This document shows positions 12,676 through 21,368 of a stretch of DNA of 43,852 bases, in pieces. How positions within the stretch are numbered: position 1 is the first letter of the stretch; each line of letters opens with the position of its first letter. A program made the translations under genes and the position numbers. The stretch is from Burkholderiales bacterium (GTDB taxonomy: Bacteria; Pseudomonadota; Gammaproteobacteria; Burkholderiales; Burkholderiaceae_C), in the NCBI GenBank assembly GCA_026954015.1, contig JAIXLP010000091.1, positions 78,591 through 122,442 of the forward strand. Direction: 5' to 3'. The notes under the pieces were generated by a model, which saw nothing but the letters and a program-made list of their open reading frames with translations, was not told the origin of the DNA and ran no database searches.

Positions 12676-13287
12676 ATGATCTCCCGCAGCCGCATCACCG
12701 GACTCGTGCTCGCAGGCGGGCAGGCGCGGCGCATGGGCGGCGAGGACAAGGGCCTGCAATTGCTGCACGGCACGCCGCTGGTGCACTGGGCGCTGGCGCG
12801 CCTCACGCCGCAGGTGGGGCCGCTGGCGATCAACGCCAACCGCAACGCCGAGCGCTACCGCGCGTGGCAGGTGCCCGTCTGGCCCGACACGCTGCCCGAC
12901 CACCCCGGCCCGCTCGCGGGGTTTCTGAGCGGCCTCACCCACTGCGCCACGCCCTGGCTGCTCGCGGTGCCGTGCGACGCGCCCAGGTTTCCGCATGACC
13001 TTGCCGAGCGCCTGGTGGCCGCGCTGGAGCAGGCCCGCACCGCCGTGGCGATCGCCAGTGCCATGGACGAGCAGGGCCGGCAGCAGCCGCAACCGGTGTT
13101 CTGCCTGATGCACCAGCGTCTGGCGCCCAGCATCGCACGGTTTCTGGCCCACGGCGGGCGCAAGGCCTACGCCTGGGCGCGCGAGCAGGGCTGCGCCATC
13201 GCAACGTTTCACGCACCCGACGACGACCCGCACGCCTTTTTCAACGCGAACACGCTCGCCGAGCTGCGGTCGCTCGCGCTGCCATGA
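12676..13287 (+). CDS. mobA: Molybdenum cofactor guanylyltransferase
   Basis: Transfers GMP from GTP to molybdopterin to give the guanine-dinucleotide cofactor used by DMSO-reductase-family enzymes. The 203-residue protein has the nucleotidyltransferase signature LAGGQARRMGGEDKG near residue 12, then DTLPDHPGPLAGFLSGL and VPCDAP, as expected for MobA. Length matches the family (about 190-210). The stop overlaps the moeA start (ATGA), consistent with a moaA-mobA-moeA transcription unit. Its presence implies molybdoenzymes of the bis-MGD type in the organism. Confidence 0.94.
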   Translation: MISRSRITGLVLAGGQARRMGGEDKGLQLLHGTPLVHWALARLTPQVGPLAINANRNAERYRAWQVPVWPDTLPDHPGPLAGFLSGLTHCATPWLLAVPCDAPRFPHDLAERLVAALEQARTAVAIASAMDEQGRQQPQPVFCLMHQRLAPSIARFLAHGGRKAYAWAREQGCAIATFHAPDDDPHAFFNANTLAELRSLALP

Positions 13288-14621
13288 CGAGCATCCGCGA
13301 TGCGGCCGCGCAGGTGCCGGGCTACGACCCCGACAACCTGCGCGTGAGCGACGCACAGGCGTTCCTGCGGCACTTCGCGCCCCCCGCGCCGCTGGCAACC
13401 GAGCGCGTGGCGCTGCTGCAGGCGCTCGACCGCGTGCTGGCGCAAGACCTCGTCTCACCCATCGACGTGCCCGCGCACGACAACGCGGCCATGGACGGCT
13501 ACGCCTTCGCCGGCGCCCAGTTGCGCGCGGGCGCGCCGCTGACGCTCACGCCGCTGGCGGGCACGGCGCTCGCGGGCACACCCTGGCGCACGCCGGTCGC
13601 GCCCGGCCAGTGCCTGCGCACCATGACGGGCGCCATGCTCGCGCCCGGCACCGACACCGTCGTGCCGCTGGAGCTCACGCAGCCCGCGCCCGACGGCCGC
13701 ATCACGATCGCCGCCGATGCGCTCGCCCCCGGCGCGCACCGTCGCCCTCGCGGTGAAGACCTGGCGCACGGCGCCACGGCACTCGCGCGCGGCGAGCGCC
13801 TCACGCCCGCCGCGCTCGGGCTGGTCGCCAGCCTGGGCATGGACCACGTCACGGTGCTGCGGCGCCTGCGCGTAGCGCTGCTGTCCACCGGCAGCGAAAT
13901 CCTGCAGCCCGGTGCGGCGCCCCGCCCAGGCGCGGTGTACGACAGCAACCGCCACGCGCTGCACGGCCTGCTGCAGCGTCTGGGCGCGCAGGTGCTCGAC
14001 CTCGGCGCCGTGCCCGACGACCCGGCGCTGCTGCGCGCCGCCTTCACGCGCGGCGCCACCGAGGCCGACGTGCTCATCACCAGCGGCGGCGCCAGCGTGG
14101 GCGACGCCGACCATACGCATGCGCTGATGCGCGAGCTCGCCGACGCCGCGTTCTGGCACCTTGCCATGCGACCGGGCCGCCCGCTCGTGGTCGGCAAGCT
14201 GCACGCTGAAATATCATCAAAATCTGCCTCCAGCGCCCAGCAGACAAGCGACAGCAGCTATCAACGCGAGAGCATTCTCTTCGGCCTGCCCGGCAACCCG
14301 GTGGCCGCGGTCACCACATTCATCACGCTCGTGCGCCCCGCGCTGCTGCGCCGCATGGGATGCACCTGCTGCGCGCCACCGCCACTGCGCGCCGCGAGCA
14401 CCGGGCTGCTGCGCAAGAAGCCGGGGCGCACCGAGTACCTGCGCGGCATCGTGCGACAGGGCCCCGACGGCCACCCGCAGGTGGCCGCCGCGGGGCACCA
14501 GGGCTCCGGCGTGCTCAGCTCGATGGCGCGCGCCAACGGCTTGATCGTGCTGCACCACGACCAGGGCGACGTGCCGCCGGGCGACCTGGTCGACGTGCTG
14601 ATGTTCGACGGAGCGACATGA
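13284..14621 (+). CDS. moeA: Molybdopterin molybdenumtransferase MoeA (with repeat-derived insert)
   Basis: Inserts molybdate into adenylylated molybdopterin. The 445-residue product has the MoeA order: PAHDNAAMDGYA near residue 68, RTMTGAMLAPGTDTVVP, RRPRGEDLAHG, ALLSTGSEIL, VYDSNRHAL, SGGASVGDADH and FGLPGNPVAA. Between MRPGRPLVVGKL and ILFGLPGNP it carries about 23 residues (308-330) rich in Ser/Gln that E. coli MoeA lacks. This stretch is encoded by an in-frame copy of the dispersed repeat at 14208-14265. The frame is intact, so the protein could still be active, but the insert is close to the conserved PGNP loop. The stop is followed one base later by the thioredoxin-like gene. Confidence 0.94.
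   Translation: MTSIRDAAAQVPGYDPDNLRVSDAQAFLRHFAPPAPLATERVALLQALDRVLAQDLVSPIDVPAHDNAAMDGYAFAGAQLRAGAPLTLTPLAGTALAGTPWRTPVAPGQCLRTMTGAMLAPGTDTVVPLELTQPAPDGRITIAADALAPGAHRRPRGEDLAHGATALARGERLTPAALGLVASLGMDHVTVLRRLRVALLSTGSEILQPGAAPRPGAVYDSNRHALHGLLQRLGAQVLDLGAVPDDPALLRAAFTRGATEADVLITSGGASVGDADHTHALMRELADAAFWHLAMRPGRPLVVGKLHAEISSKSASSAQQTSDSSYQRESILFGLPGNPVAAVTTFITLVRPALLRRMGCTCCAPPPLRAASTGLLRKKPGRTEYLRGIVRQGPDGHPQVAAAGHQGSGVLSSMARANGLIVLHHDQGDVPPGDLVDVLMFDGAT
14208..14265. repeat. Dispersed palindromic repeat, copy inside moeA
   Basis: Minus-strand reading gives TTGATAGCTGCTGTCGCTTG, a spacer, then GGGCGCTGGAGGCAGATTTT, matching the repeat family in reverse orientation. It lies in frame within moeA and accounts for the extra residues between the GKL and FGLPGNP motifs. 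Confidence 0.8.
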
Positions 14622-14622
14622 C

Positions 14623-14958
14623 ATGCCCTACAGCGCAACCTATCTGACCCAGGCGCCCGCGCGCGAAGCCATGGACCAGTCGCGCGGCGCGGTGCTGCTT
14701 GAATTCGGCACGCCCTGGTGCGGCCACTGCGCGCGCGCGGCGCCGCTCGTGCGCGCGGCGCTCGCCAGCTACCCGGAACTCCCGCACGTGAAGGTGCAGG
14801 ACGGTCCCGGCCAGCGCCTGGGCCGCAGCTTCGGCGTGAAGCTCTGGCCCACGCTCGTGTTCCTTCGGGACGGCGCGGAAGTCGCGCGGCTCGTGCGCCC
14901 GCAGACCGAGGGGGCCATCGCCGACGCGCTGGCGCAGATCAGCGCCCATACGGATTAG
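14623..14958 (+). CDS. Thioredoxin family protein
   Basis: A 111-residue cytoplasmic thioredoxin-fold protein with the redox motif WCGHC near residue 31 and the cis-Pro segment LWPTLVFL. The CGHC pair is more typical of PDI-like oxidoreductases than the CGPC of thioredoxin 1, so its redox potential and partner may differ (inference). There is no signal peptide. It starts one base after the moeA stop and is probably the last gene of the molybdenum-cofactor transcript. Confidence 0.9.
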   Translation: MPYSATYLTQAPAREAMDQSRGAVLLEFGTPWCGHCARAAPLVRAALASYPELPHVKVQDGPGQRLGRSFGVKLWPTLVFLRDGAEVARLVRPQTEGAIADALAQISAHTD

Positions 14959-15049
14959 CTTTCAGGCGGATAGCGAGGCGAGCCGAAGGCAGTGCTGCCG
15001 CACGGCAAGGCGAACCAACAACGTCAGACGATTGAAGTCAAATCCGTAT
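14948..15049. repeat. Intergenic element with 9-bp terminal inverted repeats
   Basis: ATACGGATT at 14948-14956 is mirrored by AATCCGTAT at 15041-15049. The ends overlap the 3' ends of the thioredoxin-like gene and of def, and the interior holds small dyads such as GGCAG-TG-CTGCC. There is no convincing T-rich terminator between these convergent genes. It resembles a short palindromic intergenic repeat or MITE-like element, but the copy number elsewhere is unknown. Confidence 0.5.
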
Positions 15050-15585
15050 CAGTCGTCTTCCAGCGCCACGCCGGGGAACAGCACGTCCGTGTAGCCCAGC
15101 AGCGCCAGGTCGCGCATGCGCATGGGGTAGAGCTTGCCCACGAGGTGGTCGCATTCGTGCTGCACCACGCGCGCGTGAAAGCCCTCGGCCTCGCGCGCTA
15201 TCGGGTCTCCGTACGGATCGCGCCCCACGTAGCGCACGCGCCGCCAGCGCGGCACCCGCCCGCGCAGGCCGGGGATGGACAGACACCCCTCCCAATCGTC
15301 CTCCTGCTCGTCGCCCAGCGGCGTCACCACGGGGTTGACCAGCACCGTGCGCGGCACGAGGGGCCGGTCCGGATAGCGCGGGTTGGGCGCGCCGCCGCCG
15401 AACACCACCACCTGCAGCCCCACCCCGATCTGCGGCGCCGCCAGACCCGCGCCCTGCGCCGCGCGCATGGTGTCGATCAGATCGGCCACGAGCTGGTGCA
15501 GCGCGTCGGTGTCGAACTCGCGTACCGGCTGCGCCACGCGCAGCAGCCGCGCGTCGCCCATCTTCAGAATCTCGTGTATTGCCAT
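15049..15585 (-). CDS. def: Peptide deformylase
   Basis: Removes the N-formyl group from nascent proteins. The 178-residue product has all three motifs: [18 protein letters not shown] (metal-binding Cys) and QHECDH (two metal-binding His and the catalytic Glu). The start [10 protein letters not shown] matches the usual deformylase N-terminus; an ATG four codons upstream (MLAR) is the alternative. It stands alone on the minus strand rather than beside fmt. It is divergent from the DUF454 gene with only 36 bp between starts and convergent with the thioredoxin-like gene. Confidence 0.95.
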   Translation of the reverse strand: MAIHEILKMGDARLLRVAQPVREFDTDALHQLVADLIDTMRAAQGAGLAAPQIGVGLQVVVFGGGAPNPRYPDRPLVPRTVLVNPVVTPLGDEQEDDWEGCLSIPGLRGRVPRWRRVRYVGRDPYGDPIAREAEGFHARVVQHECDHLVGKLYPMRMRDLALLGYTDVLFPGVALEDD

Positions 15586-15621
15586 GCGGGCGAGCATAGC
15601 GCGGGCACAATCGGCGCCGAC

Positions 15622-16035
15622 ATGGCAGATCCGCCCGAAATGCCTCCCCCGCTGCCGACGCCAGTGCGCTGGCTGCTGCTGGCGTTCGCGCTGCTGAGCC
15701 TGGCCACCGGCATCATCGGCATCTTCGTCCCCGGCCTGCCCACGACGGTCTTCATCCTCATGGCCGCATGGGCTGCGGCGCGCAGCTCGCCTCGCCTGCA
15801 CGCGTGGCTCTGGCGCCACCGCCTCTTCGGCCCGATGCTGCGCGACTGGGCCGACGGCGGCCACGTGAGCCGCCGCGCCAAGTGGAGCGCCACCGCGGTC
15901 ATGGCCGCCTCCGCCGCGCTGCTCGCGGTCGTGAACGTACCCACCTGGGCGCGTGCGTTCGCCTGGATCAGCATGGGCTGCGTGCTCACCTGGCTGTGGC
16001 TGCGCCCCGAACCCTCTCGAGAAAACCCGAACTGA
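15622..16035 (+). CDS. DUF454 (YbaN-like) inner-membrane protein
   Basis: A 137-residue membrane protein of the YbaN family, of unknown function. The signature is near the N-terminus: [25 protein letters not shown], followed by [20 protein letters not shown] and a final hydrophobic pair around residues 90-125. A -10-like CACAAT sits at 15606-15611, about 10 bases before the ATG, which would give an almost leaderless mRNA if real. tRNA-Asn begins 43 bp downstream. Confidence 0.87.
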   Translation: MADPPEMPPPLPTPVRWLLLAFALLSLATGIIGIFVPGLPTTVFILMAAWAAARSSPRLHAWLWRHRLFGPMLRDWADGGHVSRRAKWSATAVMAASAALLAVVNVPTWARAFAWISMGCVLTWLWLRPEPSRENPN

Positions 16036-16077
16036 GTCGCGACGGCGCCCATTTTGCCGTTAGAATTGCGGGCTTGT

Positions 16078-16153
16078 TCCTCGATAGCTCAGTCGGTAGA
16101 GCGACGGACTGTTAATCCGCAGGTCCCTGGTTCGAGCCCAGGTCGAGGAGCCA
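16078..16153 (+). tRNA. tRNA-Asn(GTT)
   Basis: A 76-nt tRNA with an acceptor stem TCCTCGA/TCGAGGA, a D arm, anticodon GTT at 16111-16113 in the loop CTGTTAA, a TTCGAGC T loop and an encoded CCA end (16151-16153). A -10-like TAGAAT sits at 16061-16066, but no good -35 was seen. A hairpin at 16175-16200 follows. Confidence 0.97.
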
Positions 16154-16174
16154 CCGGTACACCGACACACATTG

Positions 16175-16200
16175 CAAGGGCCTTCATGCGAAGGCCCTTG
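16175..16200 (+). terminator. Hairpin downstream of tRNA-Asn
   Basis: CAAGGGCCTT and AAGGCCCTTG form a perfect 10-bp stem around a 6-base loop, 22 bp after the tRNA. The following bases (TCGTTGG) are only weakly T-rich, so it is a probable but not ideal intrinsic terminator. Confidence 0.65.
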
Positions 16201-16320
16201 TCGTTGGTGCGCGGTGCAATGCGCCTGCAACTTGACCGCCCCCGCAGGAACCCCTCGGTTGCGAGCCGACGCCGCAAGCCCCGTCGGCCCTGGCGGCTAC
16301 GGCCCGACCGGGCCAGCGGT

Positions 16321-17970
16321 TCAAGGACGCGAGATCGGCGCCCCGCCGTAGACGGACGCGGCATCGATCTTCACGTCGATCACCAGCGGGCGTTTGCGGT
16401 CACGCGTGGCGATGGCGTCCATGGCGGTCTTGAGCTCGGCGTTGCTCGTTACGGTCAGCCCCTTGCAGCCGAAGGCTTCGGCAATTTTCGCGAAGTCGCG
16501 CGACTGCAGCAGCGAGATGTTCGGGTCCATGTTGTGCGCGGTCAGTGCGATATGTTCGGCCCCGTAGCTGCTGTCGTTGGCGACGACGATGATCAGGTCG
16601 AGCTGCTCGGCCACGGCGGTGGCCAGTTCGCTCAGGCCGCTGAGCATGAAGCCCCCGTCGCCCGTGACGAGCAGCGTCGGGCGGTCGCCCGCAGCCCGGG
16701 CCGCGCCCATGGCCGTGGCCACGCCGATGCCGATGGACGACAGCCCGTTGCCATCGACATAGGAATGTGGGTTCGGGACGGAAATCGCCTGCCAGAACGC
16801 GAACATGAAACGGCCCGACCCCGTGAGGAACACGCGGTCGCGCGGCAGCGCCTGCTCCAGCGCAAACGCGGTCTCGTACAGATCGACGGTGCCGGCCGGC
16901 GTCGGATGCGTCAGCGTTTTGCGCGACGTCTTGCGGTAGGTCTCGATCTGCTCGCGCAAATCCTGGGTGCGCCCGCCGGAGCCGGGGATTTCCGCCTCGT
17001 CCAGCCACTTGACCATGGCGTCCGCGGTCAGGCCGGGGTCGCCAACCAGGCCGACGGTCACGGGCACGCAGCGACCGATCTCGCTCGCCAGCGGATTGAC
17101 CTGGACGATGCGCTTGCCGCGCGTGAGGCCCCGGTGCCCCGAGGTGTATTTGTTCAGGCTGGCGCCGAACACGATCAGGCAGTCGGCGCGGCCTATCACG
17201 TCCAAGGCGACCTCGTGGCTCACCGTGCCGGAGATGCCGAGGTGGAACGGATCGTCCGCAAACAGCCCCTTCCCGCGCAGCGAGGTGGCCACGGGCGCTT
17301 CGATGCGCTGCGCGAAACGCAGCACGGCCGCCTCCGCCTCGGGCGTGCCGATGCCCCGTCCGCCGATCACGACGGGCATGCGCGCGGAGGCAATGATGCC
17401 GATCGCGTCGTCCATGTCCTTGCTGCTCGGGATGACGGAGCGCGCGTCGGGGAACCGCAGGTGCGGCTTTTCGTACTCGACCTCCTGCCACTGGAACTCC
17501 ACCGGCATGTTGAAGACGATGGGCCGGCGCTCGCAATGCGCGCGGTAAAACGCGCGCGCCAGGTCTTCGGCCACGGTCCCCGGACCACGCAACGGTTCGA
17601 AGCCCGCGCCCGTGGCGGCCACCAGCGCGGGCTGGTTGACGTTCTGCGCATGCTCGCGGTCGATCACCGGAGTCGCCCCAGCCAGCAGCACCATCGGCGT
17701 ACCGGCCTTCACGCCCTCAACCAGCGCCGTCACGGTGTTGGTCAGCCCGGGCCCGTGGGTCACCGCGGCCACGCCGACCTGGCCCGACACGCGCGCCCAG
17801 CCCTGTGCCATCAGGACCGCGCCGCCCTCGTGAACCGCTGCCGTGTAGTGCCCGGTGGTATCGCGCCGGTAGCTGTCGATCACATAGACACACCCGTCAC
17901 CCAACACGCCGAACAGCTCGGTACAGCCCATATCGAACAATCCGTGGGCAATGGCTTCATAAACTTTCAT
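16321..17970 (-). CDS. Thiamine diphosphate-dependent enzyme, acetolactate synthase-like
   Basis: A 549-residue protein of the IlvB-like ThDP superfamily. It has the N-terminal pyrimidine-binding domain with the catalytic Glu48 in AAVHEGGAVLMAQGWAR and the marker THGPGLTNT. A central domain contains SLRGKGLFADDPFHLG, and the C-terminal ThDP-binding domain has GDGGFMLSG followed by ANDSSYG. The substrate is unknown; relatives are decarboxylases or carboligases acting on 2-oxo acids. No small regulatory subunit gene is adjacent, so valine/isoleucine synthesis is unlikely. The start has a good ribosome binding site (AGGAG, 17977-17981). It is alone between two tRNA genes with about 350 bp of noncoding DNA upstream, and its base composition looks less extreme than its neighbours, which hints at separate acquisition (not computed). 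Confidence 0.88.
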   Translation of the reverse strand: MKVYEAIAHGLFDMGCTELFGVLGDGCVYVIDSYRRDTTGHYTAAVHEGGAVLMAQGWARVSGQVGVAAVTHGPGLTNTVTALVEGVKAGTPMVLLAGATPVIDREHAQNVNQPALVAATGAGFEPLRGPGTVAEDLARAFYRAHCERRPIVFNMPVEFQWQEVEYEKPHLRFPDARSVIPSSKDMDDAIGIIASARMPVVIGGRGIGTPEAEAAVLRFAQRIEAPVATSLRGKGLFADDPFHLGISGTVSHEVALDVIGRADCLIVFGASLNKYTSGHRGLTRGKRIVQVNPLASEIGRCVPVTVGLVGDPGLTADAMVKWLDEAEIPGSGGRTQDLREQIETYRKTSRKTLTHPTPAGTVDLYETAFALEQALPRDRVFLTGSGRFMFAFWQAISVPNPHSYVDGNGLSSIGIGVATAMGAARAAGDRPTLLVTGDGGFMLSGLSELATAVAEQLDLIIVVANDSSYGAEHIALTAHNMDPNISLLQSRDFAKIAEAFGCKGLTVTSNAELKTAMDAIATRDRKRPLVIDVKIDAASVYGGAPISRP

Positions 17971-18101
17971 GCTTGACTCCTGGTGTCTCGTGGTCGTGGT
18001 TTACCGGCACTATCCGGTTCCGCCCCGCCGGGCCCGCAGACGCCGGAGCTCGCCCGGCGTGGACCTGCTTCGGCGCCTGTGTTGCACCCCAGCGGCAGCG
18101 A

Positions 18102-18141
18102 CCGATACCGGTGCTTCCTGGTGGCCGGGCACCGATATCGG
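18102..18141. promoter_or_regulatory. Candidate operator: 13-bp inverted repeat
   Basis: CCGATACCGGTGC and GCACCGATATCGG are inverted copies with one mismatch and a 14-bp spacer, about 130-170 bp upstream of the ThDP-enzyme start. The spacing would suit a dimeric regulator or an RNA hairpin; no regulator gene is adjacent. Confidence 0.4.
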
Positions 18142-18267
18142 GCGCGCAGCTACACCTGCGCGGATTCTGCATCGCTTCCACTAACTGCAGTTACCGAAGA
18201 GGTTGTTCGCCCAAAAACGCGGTCCTGGGCGATGCAGTCAGTTCTGGCGGTAGGGTTACGCCCAGAA

Positions 18268-18292
18268 GCAAAAGCCCCTGCGCGAGGGGCTT
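18268..18292 (-). terminator. Intrinsic terminator after tRNA-Pro
   Basis: Read on the minus strand, AAGCCCCT-CGCGC-AGGGGCTT forms an 8-bp stem with a 5-base loop, followed by TTGCTTC; together with the last stem bases this gives a T-rich end. It lies 27 bp past the tRNA-Pro 3' end and would close an ispB-tRNA-Pro transcript. Confidence 0.8.
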
Positions 18293-18319
18293 GGAACATG
18301 GGGCCTGCACGAAAATTTC

Positions 18320-18396
18320 TGGTCGGGGTGAGAGGATTCGAACCTCCGGCCTCTACGTCCCGAACGTAGCGCTCTACCAGGCTAAGCTACACCCCG
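18320..18396 (-). tRNA. tRNA-Pro(CGG)
   Basis: A 77-nt tRNA on the minus strand: acceptor stem CGGGGTG/CACCCCG, D arm with AGCCTGGTAGAGC, anticodon stem CTACG/CGTAG with loop TTCGGGA (anticodon CGG, 18360-18362), T loop TTCGAAT and an encoded CCA. It begins 25 bp after the ispB stop on the same strand, too close for an obvious separate promoter, so it is probably processed from the ispB transcript. Confidence 0.97.
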
Positions 18397-18421
18397 ATCG
18401 CCTTGCCGGAGACCACCCTCT

Positions 18422-19405
18422 TCAGGAAGTGCGATCCAGCAGCGAAGTCGCTAATTGTAGCAGCGCGCTGGTATAGGAATTGGCGGGAAGCGCGGATAAC
18501 GCATCAACAGCTTCCTGTGCCTGTGCCACGGCAGCGGCGTGGGTTGCGCGCATCGCGTCGGTGTCGCGCACGACTGCCGCGACGGCGTCGAGTTCGTCGG
18601 TGGAACCGGCCTCGATGACGCGGCGCAGCATCGCCTGCTGCGCCGCGGTGCCGCGCTGCATCGCGACAATGAGCGGCAACGTCATCTTGCCCTCGCGCAG
18701 GTCGTCGCCGAGGTTCTTGCCCATCACCTGCACGTCACCCTCGTAGTCGAGCGCATCGTCGATCACCTGGAACGCGGTGCCCAGCGCGCGGCCGTAGGTC
18801 GCGCAGCGCTCCTCCACGTCGCTGGGGCTGCGCGCGAGCACGGCGGCCAGGCGCGCGCTCGCCTCGAACAGCTTGGCCGTCTTGGAGCGGATCACCTCCA
18901 GGTAGCCCGCCTCGGTCAGCGCCGCGTCGTGCGTGTTCACGAGCTGCTGAACCTCGCCCTCGGCGATCACGTTGGTGGCGTCGGCCAGGATGCGCATCAC
19001 GCGCATGTCCCCGCTTTCCACCATCATCTGGAAGGCGCGCGAGTACAGGAAATCGCCGACCAGCACGCTCGCCGGGTTGCCGAAGCGCTCGTTGGCAGTC
19101 GCGCGGCCGCGGCGCAGGGTGGAGGCGTCCACCACGTCATCGTGCAGCAGCGTCGCCGTATGGATGAACTCAACCACCGCGGCGAGGTTGAAGCGCTGCG
19201 CGCCGGTGTAGCCGAGCGCGCCGCTCATCAGGAGCAGCAGCGCCGGGCGCAGGCGCTTGCCGCCCGCGCGGATGATGTAATGCGCCACCTCGCCCACGAG
19301 CGCCACGGAAGAATCGAGGCGCGCCGCGATGACCCGGTCCACCTCACGCATGTCGTCGGCGATCAACGCCAGAGCGGCGTAAGTGCTGGGTGCTGAGGTA
19401 CTCAA
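18422..19405 (-). CDS. ispB: Polyprenyl (octaprenyl) diphosphate synthase
   Basis: Makes the long prenyl side chain of ubiquinone. The 327-residue protein has the first Asp-rich motif HDDVVD with the following RRGRATAN, the GGKRLRP substrate site near residue 49, and the second motif IDDALDYEGD. Length and the small residues before the first DDxxD fit a long-chain trans-prenyltransferase. The start is taken as TTG at 19405 because GGAG lies six bases before it and the protein then matches the family N-terminus; no in-frame ATG is better placed. It is divergent from rplU, the common arrangement in beta- and gammaproteobacteria. tRNA-Pro follows 25 bp downstream. Confidence 0.93.
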   Translation of the reverse strand: MSTSAPSTYAALALIADDMREVDRVIAARLDSSVALVGEVAHYIIRAGGKRLRPALLLLMSGALGYTGAQRFNLAAVVEFIHTATLLHDDVVDASTLRRGRATANERFGNPASVLVGDFLYSRAFQMMVESGDMRVMRILADATNVIAEGEVQQLVNTHDAALTEAGYLEVIRSKTAKLFEASARLAAVLARSPSDVEERCATYGRALGTAFQVIDDALDYEGDVQVMGKNLGDDLREGKMTLPLIVAMQRGTAAQQAMLRRVIEAGSTDELDAVAAVVRDTDAMRATHAAAVAQAQEAVDALSALPANSYTSALLQLATSLLDRTS

Positions 19406-19514
19406 GGTGCTCCGTGCCTGCGGCGGTGTAAGCCAGCGGGCGATTATAGGAAGCCCCCCGGGCCTCCATACGCATGGCGACACGTTTGCGCCGTGGGGAT
19501 GCAAGTGCATCCTG

Positions 19515-19520
19515 TACAAT
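19515..19520 (+). promoter_or_regulatory. Candidate -10 element of rplU-rpmA
   Basis: TACAAT preceded by TG, 52 bp before the rplU ATG and inside the 167-bp ispB/rplU divergent region. No good -35 was seen at the normal distance. Confidence 0.4.
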
Positions 19521-19572
19521 CACCGGTTCTGCAAAAATCCGTTTGCAGAGCTTTTGCAAAAAAGAGGTTTAC

Positions 19573-19884
19573 ATGTACGCGGTCATAAAAACCGGTGGCA
19601 AGCAGTATCGCGTTGCCACTGGCGAAAAAATCAAGATAGAACAGATTGCTGCGGAAGTAGGCCAGGAGATCGTGCTCGACCAGGTTCTGGCTGTCGGCGA
19701 CGGCAGCGAACTCAAGGTGGGCGCACCCCTGGTGACGGGCGCAAGCGTCAAGGCCACGGTCGTGGCACATGGCAAGCACGACAAGGTGCGCATCTTCAAG
19801 CTGCGCCGTCGCAAGCACTATCAGAAACACCAGGGCCATCGCCAGCAGTTCACCGAACTGCAGATCACCGCGATCGCCGCCTGA
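19573..19884 (+). CDS. rplU: 50S ribosomal protein bL21
   Basis: A 103-residue large-subunit ribosomal protein, full length, starting [14 protein letters not shown] and containing the conserved [26 protein letters not shown] tract that binds 23S rRNA. The start follows AGAGG at 19563-19567. It is the first gene of the rplU-rpmA unit, with 18 bp to rpmA. Confidence 0.98.
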   Translation: MYAVIKTGGKQYRVATGEKIKIEQIAAEVGQEIVLDQVLAVGDGSELKVGAPLVTGASVKATVVAHGKHDKVRIFKLRRRKHYQKHQGHRQQFTELQITAIAA

Positions 19885-19898
19885 ACCCAGGGAGTTGA

Positions 19899-21317
<1,419 letters not shown>

Positions 21318-21318
21318 T

Positions 21319-21368
21319 GGTTTTCATAGCTGTTTGCGCTTGCTGGGCAAGCGTCAGCGCCCGATTTG
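21319..21368. repeat. Dispersed palindromic repeat between obgE and proB
   Basis: Plus-strand TTTTCATAGCTGTTTGCGCT, a spacer with TGGGCAAGCG, then CAGCGCCCGATTTG. It fills the obgE-proB gap from just after the obgE stop to the proB ATG at 21369, so the proB initiation region is repeat-derived. Confidence 0.8.

Larger units (their letters stand above)
17971..18319. other. Noncoding region upstream of the ThDP enzyme, with palindromes
   Basis: No convincing gene is present; short open frames on both strands lack family features. Two dyads stand out on the promoter side of the minus-strand ThDP gene: a perfect 12-bp palindrome TAACTGCAGTTA (18182-18193), and an inverted repeat CCGATACCGGTGC/GCACCGATATCGG (18102-18114 and 18129-18141, one mismatch). 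Either could be an operator. A tRNA-Pro terminator lies at 18268-18292. Confidence 0.6.

Noticed and set aside
17957..18476. Small open frames in the noncoding interval before tRNA-Pro
   Set aside because: They overlap palindromes, the terminator and the tRNA gene itself, and have no ribosome binding site or family features.
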